64,000 nt of DNA from Halomarina litorea (GTDB lineage Archaea > Halobacteriota > Halobacteria > Halobacteriales > Haloarculaceae). Both the position numbers and the translations under genes were made by a program. Of this stretch, positions 50,732-59,283 are shown piece by piece; position 1 is the first letter of the stretch; the number at the start of each line of letters is the position of its first letter. The notes under the pieces are model-generated. The model was given only the letters and a program-made list of their open reading frames with translations. It searched no databases and was not told the origin of the DNA. The stretch spans positions 496,001 to 560,000 of the forward strand of contig NZ_CP100448.1 of the NCBI RefSeq assembly GCF_024227715.1, in the 5' to 3' direction.

Positions 50732-51898
50732 CTACGGACAGCGCCAGCCCCGGTCGGCGTGATTCAGGCGTTCACAGCCCTCGTCGGTGACGACGACGAG
50801 GTCCTCGATGCGGACGCCGAACGCGCCGGGGAGGTAGACGCCGGGTTCGACGGAGAACACCATCCCCGGTTCGAGCGGCCGGTCGTTCCCGGCGACGATG
50901 TACGGTTCCTCGTGGACGTCGAGGCCGACGCCGTGGCCCGTCCGGTGGATGAACCGGTCGCCGTAGCCCGCCGCCTCGATGACCTCGCGGGCGGCGGCGT
51001 CCACGTCCTCGGCGGGGACGCCCGGCGCGACGGCGTCGACGGCGGCCTGCTGTGCCTCCCGGACGACATCGTGGACCGTCTCGAACTCCTCGGGCGGGTC
51101 GCCCGCGAAGACGAGGGTGCGCGTCTGGTCGCTCGGGTAGCGCGGGCCAGACTGCGTCTGGCCGGACGAGCGAGCGGGTGTCACCCGTGAGCCGACTCGT
51201 GTGCCGAAGTCGAGGACGACGGGGTCGCCCGCCTCGATCTCCCGGTCGCCGTGTGCGTGGTGTGGCTTCGCGCCGTTCTCGCCCGCGCCGACGATGACCT
51301 CGAAGGGAACGCCCTCGCCGCCCGCCTCGCTCAGCCGACGTTCGACGTCCGCGGCGAGTTCGCGTTCGGTCGTCCCGACCACGTCCGGTCCGAGCGCCCG
51401 GAGGTCCTCGACGACGGCGTCGGCCACGCGTCCGGCCCGCCGGAGGGCGTCGAGTTCCGCCGCGTCCTTGTGAACCCTGAGTGGGGCGAGCACCTCGCTC
51501 GCGAGGCCGAACTCGCAGCCGGGACCGGCGGCGGCCCGGAGGTCCTGCGTGAAGCGCGCGTGCATCGTGTCGTCGACGAGCAGTCGGTCGCCGCCGAGGC
51601 CGCGGTCCGCGACCACCTCGGCCAGCAGTTCGCGGGGGTCCTCCTCGTCGGCCCACGTCCGCACGTCGGGGACCCACGACGCCTCCCGGACCTGGTCGCC
51701 GTAGAGTTCCGGGACGAGGAAGATGGGGTCGCCCTCCCACGTGACGAACAACAGGAGGTGACGCTCGCCGGGCGTCTCGGCGAACCCGCTCAGGTAGGTG
51801 AGGTTGTGGCTGGGGAACAGGACGAGGTCGGCGTCGGCCGACCGCAGGCGCTCCTGACAGGCGCGCGTGCGCCTCTCGGCGGGGGTTGGGCTGGACAC
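50732..51898 (-). CDS. M24-family Xaa-Pro aminopeptidase with palindromic insert
   Basis: 388 residues. The creatinase-like N-domain (LVLFPSHNLTYLSGFAETPG) precedes the pita-bread metallopeptidase domain. Metal and catalytic residues are in HHAHGD, VVLDFGTRVG, TGHGVGLDVHE and VFSVEPGVYLPG. Between GTRVG and YPSDQTR lies an extra 16-17 residues (SRVTPARSSGQTQSGPR) carrying a DNA palindrome at 51145-51163. The insert is in frame and close to the metal ligands, so activity may be affected. A GTG start at 51898 is most likely. Confidence 0.85.
   Translation of the reverse strand: MSSPTPAERRTRACQERLRSADADLVLFPSHNLTYLSGFAETPGERHLLLFVTWEGDPIFLVPELYGDQVREASWVPDVRTWADEEDPRELLAEVVADRGLGGDRLLVDDTMHARFTQDLRAAAGPGCEFGLASEVLAPLRVHKDAAELDALRRAGRVADAVVEDLRALGPDVVGTTERELAADVERRLSEAGGEGVPFEVIVGAGENGAKPHHAHGDREIEAGDPVVLDFGTRVGSRVTPARSSGQTQSGPRYPSDQTRTLVFAGDPPEEFETVHDVVREAQQAAVDAVAPGVPAEDVDAAAREVIEAAGYGDRFIHRTGHGVGLDVHEEPYIVAGNDRPLEPGMVFSVEPGVYLPGAFGVRIEDLVVVTDEGCERLNHADRGWRCP
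51145..51163. repeat. Palindrome in the M24 peptidase insert
   Basis: GGCCAGAC-TGC-GTCTGGCC, a perfect 8-bp stem with a 3-base loop, in the middle of an in-frame insertion relative to the expected family sequence. Confidence 0.6.
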
Positions 51899-52107
51899 AC
51901 CGGGGGTTGCCCGCGCCGGGGCTAATAGGCGTCGCCGACCCCCGCTGGCCGCGGGTGGCACGCGCCGCCGATCGACCGGAATCATCCCCGATATATCGGC
52001 TCGAAGATAACGTTCCGGCCGGCTCTATACGGGTTTCGATGGCGCTCCCTGCAGTTCTCAATGTATATTACCGTGGTACTTATTACACGAATCCCCTGTA
52101 GCCGACT

Positions 52108-52398
52108 ATGAACCAGGGGACCGACCAGATATCTCCGAGTGTAGCCGTGATAGAACACGTAGCCGACCACGAGGGGACCGACCCACTCGAACTCTCGCCA
52201 CCGCTCCACGACGTCATCGACCCCGACGCGCTGGACCGTCTCTGTACCGGCACGGACTCCGCCGGCCACGTCGCCTTCTCGTACTGCGGTTATCTGGTTA
52301 CCGTCACCACCGACGGCGACGTCTCCCTCGAGGAACGGGCGCACGTCCCGGCCTCGGGTGCCGACCAGACCCCGGCGGCGAGCGCGGCGTCCGACTGA
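52108..52398 (+). CDS. HalOD1 output-domain protein
   Basis: 96 residues. ISPSVAVIEHVADHEGTDPL, LSPPLHDVIDPDALDRLCTG and FSYCGYLVTVTTDGDVSLEE match the haloarchaeal HalOD1 domain, found alone or on signalling proteins. Function unknown. A TATA-like ACTTATTACA (52078-52087) is placed for leaderless transcription. Confidence 0.85.
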   Translation: MNQGTDQISPSVAVIEHVADHEGTDPLELSPPLHDVIDPDALDRLCTGTDSAGHVAFSYCGYLVTVTTDGDVSLEERAHVPASGADQTPAASAASD

Positions 52399-52528
52399 AC
52401 CCGCGGTCGGCCCCTCCATCTTCCGTCCGTCCACGCCCGAGAGCGGCGGCGCTCGTCTCGCGCGGTGGGTCCGGCTTGACCGTTCCGACCGGGTGAAATC
52501 TATCTGCCCGGGGCGTCACTGTTCTCTC

Positions 52529-52795
52529 ATGGCTCCCGATCAGGCGCTGGAGCGCGCATCCGACGACGTCCCCTCGTGGCTCGACGTGATGGAGGAGGTG
52601 CTCGACTCGAACATCGGCGAGGACGAGGAGATAGCGGCCACCTTCGAGGACCTCACTGTCGACGTCCCCGCCTCGCTCGGCGAGGGGACGGACCACTACT
52701 CGTGGCGCTTCGACGGGTCCGTCACCGTCCGCACCGAGGGGATGCGCGCGACGCTCGTGGAGTGGCTCCGCTACTGGGACGACGGACCCGACTGA
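52529..52795 (+). CDS. Hypothetical small acidic protein
   Basis: 88 residues: LDVMEEVLDSNIGEDEEIAA, then a strand part (VDVPASLGEGTDHYSWRFDG) and a short helix LVEWLRYW. Not recognised; looks like a soluble alpha/beta protein. It precedes thiE by 54 bp. Confidence 0.55.
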   Translation: MAPDQALERASDDVPSWLDVMEEVLDSNIGEDEEIAATFEDLTVDVPASLGEGTDHYSWRFDGSVTVRTEGMRATLVEWLRYWDDGPD

Positions 52796-52849
52796 CGGGC
52801 GACCGACCGCAACGCTCATCGCCCTGCCGACCACCACTCGATACAACTC

Positions 52850-53497
52850 ATGAATCAGCCGGACTACGGGGTGTACCTCGTCACGCAGGAGACGCTCTCC
52901 GCGGGGCGGTCGACGACGGACGTCGTCGGTGCGGCCCTCGCGGGCGGCGTCGACGTCGTCCAGTTGCGCGAGAAGGACGCGACCGCCCGCGAGCGCTACC
53001 AACTGGGTCTCGAACTGCGCGAACTGACCGCCGAGGCGGGCGTCCCCCTCGTCGTGAACGATCGGGTGGACCTCGCGCAGGCCGTCGACGCCGACGGCGT
53101 CCACCTCGGCGAGGAGGACCTCCCTGTCGCAGTCGCCCGCGAGTTGCTCGGCCCCGACGCCATCGTCGGGCGCTCGGTCTCCAGCGTCGACGCCGCCGAG
53201 AACGCCGTCGCGGCGGGCGCGGACCACCTCGGCGTCGGTGCCATCTACGCGACGGGGTCGAAGGACGTGGCCGACGAGGACGCGGAAATCGGTCTCGACG
53301 CGCTCCGGGCCATCGCGGACGCGGTGGACGTCCCCATCGTCGCCATCGGCGGTGTGACCGTCGAGAACGCGCGGGAGGTCGTCGAGGCGGGCGCGGACGG
53401 CGTGGCCGTCATCAGCGCCATCACGGGGGCGGACGACCCGGAGGCGGCGACCCGTGCGCTCGGGCGAGAAGTCCGGGGGGTGGCCGATGTCCAGTGA
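52850..53497 (+). CDS. thiE: Thiamine-phosphate synthase
   Basis: 215 residues, TIM barrel. ThiE joins hydroxymethylpyrimidine diphosphate to thiazole phosphate. Motifs: VVQLREKDATARERYQ, PLVVNDRVDLAQAVDADGVH, IVGRSVSSVD and LGVGAIYATGSKD. It overlaps thiM by 11 bases, so the pair is co-translated for thiamine salvage. Confidence 0.93.
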   Translation: MNQPDYGVYLVTQETLSAGRSTTDVVGAALAGGVDVVQLREKDATARERYQLGLELRELTAEAGVPLVVNDRVDLAQAVDADGVHLGEEDLPVAVARELLGPDAIVGRSVSSVDAAENAVAAGADHLGVGAIYATGSKDVADEDAEIGLDALRAIADAVDVPIVAIGGVTVENAREVVEAGADGVAVISAITGADDPEAATRALGREVRGVADVQ

Positions 53498-54314
53498 CGC
53501 GCCGCTGGACGTGGCCGGGTCGCTGCGGGCGCTGGAGGCGAACAGCCCCCTCGTCCACTCCATCACGAACGACGTGACCGTCAACGAGGTGGCCAACGTC
53601 ACCCTCCTCTGGGGCGGCCTCCCGGTGATGGCCGACGACCGCCGGGAGGTGGCGGAGATGGTCGCCGGGGCGTCGGCGCTCCACCTCAACATGGGCACCG
53701 TGAGCGAGGACGGCGAGGAGACGATGGTCGCGGCGGGGCAGGCCGCCAACGAACGCGGCGTGCCGGTCGTCTTCGACCCCGTCGGGGCGGGCGCGACGCC
53801 CACCCGCGACCGGGTCGCGGCGCGACTCTGCGAGGAGGTCGACCTCGCCGTCGTGAAGGGCAACTACGGCGAGGTGAGCGCCCTCGCCGGGGACGAGGGC
53901 GAGGTGCGGGGCGTGGAGTCGATGGGCGAGTACGCCGACATCGCCGCCTCCGCGCGACGACTGTCCCGCGAGACGGGCGCGGTCGTCGTCGCCTCCGGCG
54001 AGGCGGACGTGGTCGCGGGCGAGGAGGCCGTCTACACCGTCGACGGCGGTGACGGCCTCCTGACGCGGGTCGTCGGGACCGGGTGTCTGCTCGGCGTGAG
54101 TGCCGCCACGTTCTGTGGCGTCACGGACGACCCCCTCCGGGCGAGTCTGGACGCCTGCGTGGCCTTCGGCGTCGCGGCGGAACGCGCCGCCGCCTCGGAC
54201 GTGGCCGGCCCCGCGAGCTTCAAGGTCGCCTTCCTCGACGCGGTGGCCGCCCTCTCGCCCGAGGACCTCCCGGCCCCCGAGGCCCTCGCCGAACGGGTCC
54301 GACGCGCCGACTGA
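53487..54314 (+). CDS. thiM: Hydroxyethylthiazole kinase
   Basis: 275 residues of the ribokinase-like fold. ThiM phosphorylates salvaged thiazole alcohol. Motifs: VHSITNDVTVNEVANVTLLW, PVVFDPVGAGATPTR, VKGNYGEVSAL and the catalytic VVGTGCLLGVSAATF (Cys/Asp region). Placed after thiE with an overlap; the biosynthetic thi genes are elsewhere or absent. Confidence 0.92.
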   Translation: MSSDAPLDVAGSLRALEANSPLVHSITNDVTVNEVANVTLLWGGLPVMADDRREVAEMVAGASALHLNMGTVSEDGEETMVAAGQAANERGVPVVFDPVGAGATPTRDRVAARLCEEVDLAVVKGNYGEVSALAGDEGEVRGVESMGEYADIAASARRLSRETGAVVVASGEADVVAGEEAVYTVDGGDGLLTRVVGTGCLLGVSAATFCGVTDDPLRASLDACVAFGVAAERAAASDVAGPASFKVAFLDAVAALSPEDLPAPEALAERVRRAD

Positions 54315-54377
54315 CCGTCACCTCGCTTCCACAACGGGGGAAAGGATGATTCGCCCGACGCCCCTCCGTCGAAACGA

Positions 54378-55358
54378 ATGAGCACCAACGCGAGCGAGCG
54401 GTGGACGGCGGTCCGGATGCCAGACATGACCGACCGGACGGTGGTCGTGACGGGCGCGAACAGCGGCCTCGGCTTCGAGGCGACGAAGGAACTCGCGCGG
54501 GCGGGTGCACACGTCGTCATGGCCTGTCGGAACCCGGAGCGGGCCGAGGACGCCCGCGAGCGGGCGGAACGCGCCGTCCGCGACGCCTCCCTCGACGTGC
54601 GCGAACTGGACCTCGCGGACCTCTCGTCGGTCCGCGCGTTCGCGGAGGGGTTCGCGGCGGAGTACGACGCCCTCCACGTCCTGATGAACAACGCGGGCGT
54701 GATGGCCCCGCCCCGCCGGGAGACGGCCGACGGCTTCGAACTCCAGTTCGGCGTCAACCACCTCGGGCACTTCGCGCTGACGGGCCTCCTGCTGGACCGC
54801 CTCCGGATGGCCGACGGCGAGACGCGCGTCGTGACGACCAGCAGCGGCGCACACAAGATGGGCGGTATCGACTTCGAGGACCTGCAGAGCGAGCGCTCGT
54901 ACTCGCGGTGGCGGGCCTACGGCCAGTCGAAACTCGCCAACCTCCTGTTCACCTACGAACTCCAGCGCAGACTCGACCGCGCCGTCCGCGAGGACCCGGC
55001 GCTGGCGGGCGAGATGAAGGCCGTCGCGGCCCACCCCGGGTGGGCGGCCACGGAACTCCAGACGTCGGGGCCGACGATGGGCGAGGGCGAGTCCTCGCTT
55101 CGGGGGCGGGCCATGGAGGTGGCCAACCGCCTCGTGGCACAGAGCGCGCGGATGGGGACGTTGCCCCTGCTGTACGCCGCGACGGCCGAGAACGTCGACG
55201 GCAGCGACTACATCGGACCGGGCGGGCCGTTCGAGATGCGCGGCTACCCGGTCCACGTCGCCTCGAACGAACGGTCACACGACCACGCGACGGCGAGGCG
55301 GCTCTGGGCGGTGTCGGAGGAGCTGACGGGCGTGACGTACGACCTCCCGTCGGCGTGA
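54378..55358 (+). CDS. Short-chain dehydrogenase/reductase
   Basis: 326 residues. NAD(P)-binding VVVTGANSGLGFEATKELAR, structural NNAGVM and catalytic Tyr-Lys in YGQSKLANLLF. The layout matches the retinol-dehydrogenase/WWOX-like SDR branch common in haloarchaea. The substrate is unknown. Start: ATG at 54378, with a further ATG at residue 14 possible. Confidence 0.88.
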   Translation: MSTNASERWTAVRMPDMTDRTVVVTGANSGLGFEATKELARAGAHVVMACRNPERAEDARERAERAVRDASLDVRELDLADLSSVRAFAEGFAAEYDALHVLMNNAGVMAPPRRETADGFELQFGVNHLGHFALTGLLLDRLRMADGETRVVTTSSGAHKMGGIDFEDLQSERSYSRWRAYGQSKLANLLFTYELQRRLDRAVREDPALAGEMKAVAAHPGWAATELQTSGPTMGEGESSLRGRAMEVANRLVAQSARMGTLPLLYAATAENVDGSDYIGPGGPFEMRGYPVHVASNERSHDHATARRLWAVSEELTGVTYDLPSA

Positions 55359-55874
55359 AAAGCGGTCGCTCGAAGGTGAGTTGCGACAGGAACACGACGA
55401 GAATCGCGGTCTAAGCTCGGACGGGAAACGTTTTCCTCGGACCTCACGTCCATCTCGGCACCGCACTGCATCGACGTTAGTCGGGCTTGCACCGACGCTT
55501 GCCGGCGTGATACCGGCTTTAGCTGGATTTCAACCAGCGGTTGTCGTTCAGTGTGGCGCTCGGTGTTCCCGAAGTCCGTTTACACGTACTCCGGTACTTG
55601 GTCTTCGCCTCCGACCACCATGGTGGTCGGACACTGGTCCGATGCGGTCTTCCTCCGAGGTCGTGACCTCGGCGCCGTATCAACGACGCTTCGGTTGTGA
55701 CCGCTATCACGACACTGCACGACATACGTACCGCCGTACCGTGCCGCGACGTCCGATTTGCTCCCAGCGATTCCCGCTGGCACTCTCCCGTACGCCTCCG
55801 TCCAGCATAATTCTTTGGTATATGTTACCCCTTACCGCATCCCTGTCGGTCGGACAGTCGCGCGACCCCGACTC
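55359..55874. other. Gene-poor structured stretch with a 21-bp hairpin repeat
   Basis: About 500 bp, less GC-rich than the surroundings, without a convincing gene on either strand. It contains the hairpin series at 55480-55538, the palindromes GACCACCATGGTGGTC (near 55,612) and CCGAGGTCGTGACCTCGG (near 55,655), and GGTATATGTTACC near 55,815. It may be an RNA gene, a decayed mobile element or a structured leader. Confidence 0.45.
55480..55538 (+). repeat. Three 21-bp units, each a 5-bp-stem hairpin
   Basis: GTCGG-N7-CCGAC (55480-55496), GCCGG-N7-CCGGC (55501-55517) and GCTGG-N7-CCAGC (55522-55538), with 4-base spacers. Stems co-vary while the fold is kept. Read as protein the plus strand gives heptapeptides VGLAPTL, AGVIPAL, AGFQPAV. 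Confidence 0.7.
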
Positions 55875-57023
55875 TCACGCCACGTTGCGTTCGACGACGC
55901 CCTCGCCGCGGTCGAACCGGTCGCTCGACAGGGGGACCGGGTCCACGAGCGATATCGCCCCGTCGCAGACGAGTTCGGCGACGAGGCGACCCGTCGCGGG
56001 CGCGTGCTGGAAGCCGTGGCCGGAGAACCCGACGGCGTTCACGAACCCCGGCAGGGATTCCTCGACGACCGGGTGGTGGTCGGGCGTGACGGCATACAGC
56101 CCCGCCCACCCCCGTTTCAACTCGGTGTCTGGGCCGAAGTAGCCCGCCGTCTCCGCCGCGCGTTCGACGGCCGTCGTCGCCCAGTCGAGGTCCATCGACT
56201 TCGTGTACGCGCCGGGGTCCTGTTCGTCGTCGGAGTCCTCGAGATGGCCCCCGACGAGGGCGCTCCCCTCTCGTTCGGGCCGGAAGTAGACGCCCGAGTC
56301 GAGGTCGACGGTCAGCGGGACGGACTCGGGCACGGGCGGGTCCGGGTCGGTGACGAGCACCTGCCGCCGCCGGGGGGAGACGGGCAGGTCGAGACCCGCC
56401 ATCGCGCCCACACGGGCCGCCCACGGCCCCGCCGCGTTCACCACGAAGTCGGCGTCGACGCGCCCGCCGTCCGTCTCGACGCCCACCGCGGCCCCGTCTG
56501 CCAGTCGAACGTCCGTCACCGCCGTCTTCGTCCGCACCTCGACGCCCGCCTCCCGGCAGGCGTCGGCGTACCCCTGCAGGGCGAGATGGGGGTCCGCGAA
56601 GCCGTCCGTCGGGCAGTACGTCGCCGCTCGGTAGCGCCCCGCGTGGAGTTCCGGACAGCGCTCCCGGGCCTCCTCGGGCGTGAGCAGTTCGCTCTCGACG
56701 CCCTGCCCTCGCTGCATGGCGACCTGCTCTTCGAACCCCGCCGCGGTCGACTCCTCGCGCGCGAGGAAGAGGTACCCCGGCCGTCGGTAGGCGATGTCCA
56801 CGCCGAACTCGTTCTCGAAGCGCTCCCACACCTCGACGCTGGCCCGCGAGAGGGCGACGTTCACCGGCGTCGAGAACTGCGAGCGGATACCCCCGACGGA
56901 GCGTTCGGTGCTCCCGTTGCCGAGCGACCCCTGTTCACAGACGGTGACCTCGACGTCCCGCGTTGCGAGTGCGTGGGCGCTGGCGAGGCCGACGATGCCG
57001 CCACCCACCACGACGACGTGCAT
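55875..57023 (-). CDS. FAD-dependent amine/amino-acid oxidase (DadA-like)
   Basis: 382 residues. The FAD Rossmann motif is VVVVGGGIVGLASAHALATR; the substrate part has STERSVGGIRSQFSTPVN and the C-terminal SGHGFQHAPATGRLVAEL. This is the DAO/sarcosine oxidase/DadA superfamily; the substrate could be a D-amino acid, glycine or sarcosine. The ATG at 57023 starts exactly at the Rossmann strand. It shares a divergent promoter region with the 57106 gene. Confidence 0.88.
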   Translation of the reverse strand: MHVVVVGGGIVGLASAHALATRDVEVTVCEQGSLGNGSTERSVGGIRSQFSTPVNVALSRASVEVWERFENEFGVDIAYRRPGYLFLAREESTAAGFEEQVAMQRGQGVESELLTPEEARERCPELHAGRYRAATYCPTDGFADPHLALQGYADACREAGVEVRTKTAVTDVRLADGAAVGVETDGGRVDADFVVNAAGPWAARVGAMAGLDLPVSPRRRQVLVTDPDPPVPESVPLTVDLDSGVYFRPEREGSALVGGHLEDSDDEQDPGAYTKSMDLDWATTAVERAAETAGYFGPDTELKRGWAGLYAVTPDHHPVVEESLPGFVNAVGFSGHGFQHAPATGRLVAELVCDGAISLVDPVPLSSDRFDRGEGVVERNVA

Positions 57024-57071
57024 GCCACGAGATACCGTGACGGGGGAGAAAACCGCTCCGGCGTCGCCGGT

Positions 57072-57079
57072 CATATATA
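57072..57079 (+). promoter_or_regulatory. TATA box for the 57106 gene
   Basis: CATATATA lies 27-34 bases before the ATG at 57106. Being nearly palindromic it might also serve the divergent oxidase gene. Confidence 0.55.
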
Positions 57080-57105
57080 CCCCGAAAACGGAGTGTCAAC
57101 CGAAC

Positions 57106-57807
57106 ATGAGTGATTCCGCAGGCGGCTACCGACGACACAGCGAGACGAGCACCGGGACGGGGAACGTGGGCCGCATCGCCGGCCTCGGGACGGCACTCGT
57201 CGCGCTGAACGTCCTCCTGATGCTGGCGCTGTCGTACACGCCCGTCGTGAGTGTCGGGCGGGCGCTGTTCTCCAGTTTCTTCCTCGGCGTCGCGGCGTTC
57301 GCCGTCTCGGTCGGGGGCGGCTACTGGCTCGCCGACCGGGGCATCCGGCGGGGCACCACGTCGCTCGCCGTCGCGGGCGTGGCGCTCACGCAGGTGGGGT
57401 ACGGCCTGTTCGGCGCGACGGCACTCTCGTTCGCGTCGCCTGCACTCCGGGCACCCGCCCTCGGCATCTCGGCCGTCGTCACCGGTCTCATCACCGCCCT
57501 CGTCACGGTGGTCGTCTACCGGACGGACCGCTCGTTCGTCGGGTGGAGCCGCTACGCGGGCGGCCTGTTCATCGGGGGCATCGCCGTCGGCGCACTCGGC
57601 GTCTTCGTCGCACCCGTCCTCGTGGTCGTCGCCGGCCTCCTGTTCTTCCTCGGGTTCGTCGTCGACCTCGTCTACGAGATATGGGCCATCCGCGAGGGGC
57701 GCTACGGCACCCTCCGGAGCGCGCTCGGCGTCTACATCGCCGTCATGGGCGTGTTCGTCCACGTCCTCCAGTGGGTCCTGCGCCTGCTGGCCGTCCTCGA
57801 CCAGTAG
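57106..57807 (+). CDS. Seven-helix membrane protein
   Basis: 233 residues. After a polar start of 24 residues come about seven hydrophobic segments, for example VALNVLLMLALSYTPVVSVG, LFIGGIAVGALGVFVAPVLV and the last VYIAVMGVFVHVLQWVLRLL. It resembles Bax-inhibitor-1/YccA-like proteins in size and helix count, but I see no firm motif. Function unknown. Confidence 0.65.
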   Translation: MSDSAGGYRRHSETSTGTGNVGRIAGLGTALVALNVLLMLALSYTPVVSVGRALFSSFFLGVAAFAVSVGGGYWLADRGIRRGTTSLAVAGVALTQVGYGLFGATALSFASPALRAPALGISAVVTGLITALVTVVVYRTDRSFVGWSRYAGGLFIGGIAVGALGVFVAPVLVVVAGLLFFLGFVVDLVYEIWAIREGRYGTLRSALGVYIAVMGVFVHVLQWVLRLLAVLDQ

Positions 57808-57847
57808 ACTGGCGTAGCTTCTTGTCGTCGCGCCCGTCCCTGTCGGT

Positions 57848-58813
57848 ATGGTCCGTGTCCTCTCCGACGACGACGTCGCCGCGCTCCTCGACCTCCCGGA
57901 CCTGCTCGACGTCCTCGCTGAGGCCTTCGTCGCGCAGGCGGAGGGCCGGGTCGAACGCCCCGACCGCCCGCACTTCCCGGTCGGCGAGGGCATCGAGAAC
58001 GGCCCGCTCGGGACGGGCCTGACGATGCCGGCGTACATCCACGGTGCACCCTACTACGCCACCAAACTGGCGAGCGTCCACGAGGGCAACGCCGACCGGG
58101 ACCTGCCGACCGTCAACGCCCAGATAGCGCTCACGGACGCCGTGACGGGGCAACCGGTGGCGTACATGGCCGGCACGCGCGTCACGAACGCCCGAACGGG
58201 CTGTATCGGTGGTCTCGCTGTCCGGGCGCTCGCCCCAGACCCCGTGGACCTCGCCGTCGTCGGCGCGGGGACGCAGGCCCGCTGGCAGACCCGCGCCATC
58301 GCGGCCGCGGCCGACGTCGAGCGCGTCAGAGTCTACTCGCCGAGCGACTCGCGCGAGGCGTGTGCGGCCGACCTCCGCGCTGAACTGGACCTCCCCGTCG
58401 AGGCCGTCACCTCCCCGAAAGCGGCGGTCGAGGGGGCCTCGGTGGTGGTGACGGCCACCACGAGTACGGAACCGGTGTTCCCGGGGGACGCCCTCGAACC
58501 GGACGCCCTCGTCGTCGCCGTCGGGGCCTACACCGCGGCGATGCGCGAACTCGACGCGCGGACGATAGAACGGGCCGTCCGCGTCGTCGCGGACGTCCCC
58601 GAGGAGGCCGTCGAGACGGGCGACCTGCGGGAGTCCGGTCTGGCGGTCGCGGACCTCGTCGCACTCGGCGACGTTCTCGCCGGGCGGGTCGAGCGACCGG
58701 AGGGGATCGTCGTCGTCGCCAGCGTCGGATCGGCGGTGCTGGACGCGGCGGCCGCCACGCACCTCTACGAGGCGGCACGCGCGGCCGACCGCGGGACGGA
58801 CTGCCCGCTCTGA
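57848..58813 (+). CDS. Ornithine cyclodeaminase/alanine dehydrogenase-family protein
   Basis: 321 residues. NAD-binding LAVVGAGTQARWQTRAIAAA, and the substrate part APYYATKLASVHEGN with the conserved Lys; DLRESGLAVADLVALGDVLAGR closes the fold. The family includes ornithine cyclodeaminase, archaeal alanine dehydrogenase and ketimine reductase; the sequence does not decide. It lies near the DadA-like oxidase, fitting amino-acid catabolism. Confidence 0.88.
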   Translation: MVRVLSDDDVAALLDLPDLLDVLAEAFVAQAEGRVERPDRPHFPVGEGIENGPLGTGLTMPAYIHGAPYYATKLASVHEGNADRDLPTVNAQIALTDAVTGQPVAYMAGTRVTNARTGCIGGLAVRALAPDPVDLAVVGAGTQARWQTRAIAAAADVERVRVYSPSDSREACAADLRAELDLPVEAVTSPKAAVEGASVVVTATTSTEPVFPGDALEPDALVVAVGAYTAAMRELDARTIERAVRVVADVPEEAVETGDLRESGLAVADLVALGDVLAGRVERPEGIVVVASVGSAVLDAAAATHLYEAARAADRGTDCPL

Positions 58814-59283
58814 GGCGTCGAGTAGGGGTACGGGACGGCCCGCGTCAGCGGGGACCGCCCCTCGTCGCGGGCGCAGGATGAGAGCGTGTCGGGTCGGACA
58901 CTTCAGCCGCGACGTCCGCCCTTACGAACGACCGGATATAAACCGTGGTGCGCTGTGTCGCACGCGTGCACATCCCTCACACCGTGACCGTCACCGACTA
59001 GAGCCGGTTCCACGGGGAGACCCGACTCACGTGGAGCGCGCGGCTATCGTGTCGGGGGCGCTTCAGGTACGGGAGCACACATGAACTCGACGGCACCCCG
59101 CCGTGTCACCGTCGCCTGCCAGGGCGGCGGCAGCCACACCGCGTTCACCGCGGGGGGCCTCGCTCGGGCCGAACAGCGTCGTGACGCTGCCGGGGGCGTA
59201 CGCCCGCATATCGGGCCGTCGGTGTCGGGTGGCAAAAATCGCACGCGCCGAACGCTTAACCCCCGTCGCTCCCACTCCCGCCC
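58814..59283. other. Gene-poor stretch with an orphan promoter and patatin fragment
   Basis: A good TATA box GATATAAA lies at 58935-58942, but no intact gene follows. The only coding remnant is the patatin-like start at 59081. Confidence 0.5.
59081..59164 (+). pseudogene. Patatin-like phospholipase, N-terminal fragment
   Basis: From the ATG at 59081: RRVTVACQGGGSHTAFTAGG. This is the oxyanion-hole start of haloarchaeal patatin-like proteins (normally continuing GVLQGL and the GTSGG nucleophile). After about 28 residues homology stops and the frame turns into Arg-rich nonsense. The catalytic Ser and Asp regions are missing. Confidence 0.65.

Noticed and set aside
58878-59084. 68-codon plus-strand frame before the patatin fragment
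   Set aside because: Arg/His-rich composition unlike local genes, and it overlaps the promoter-like GATATAAA.
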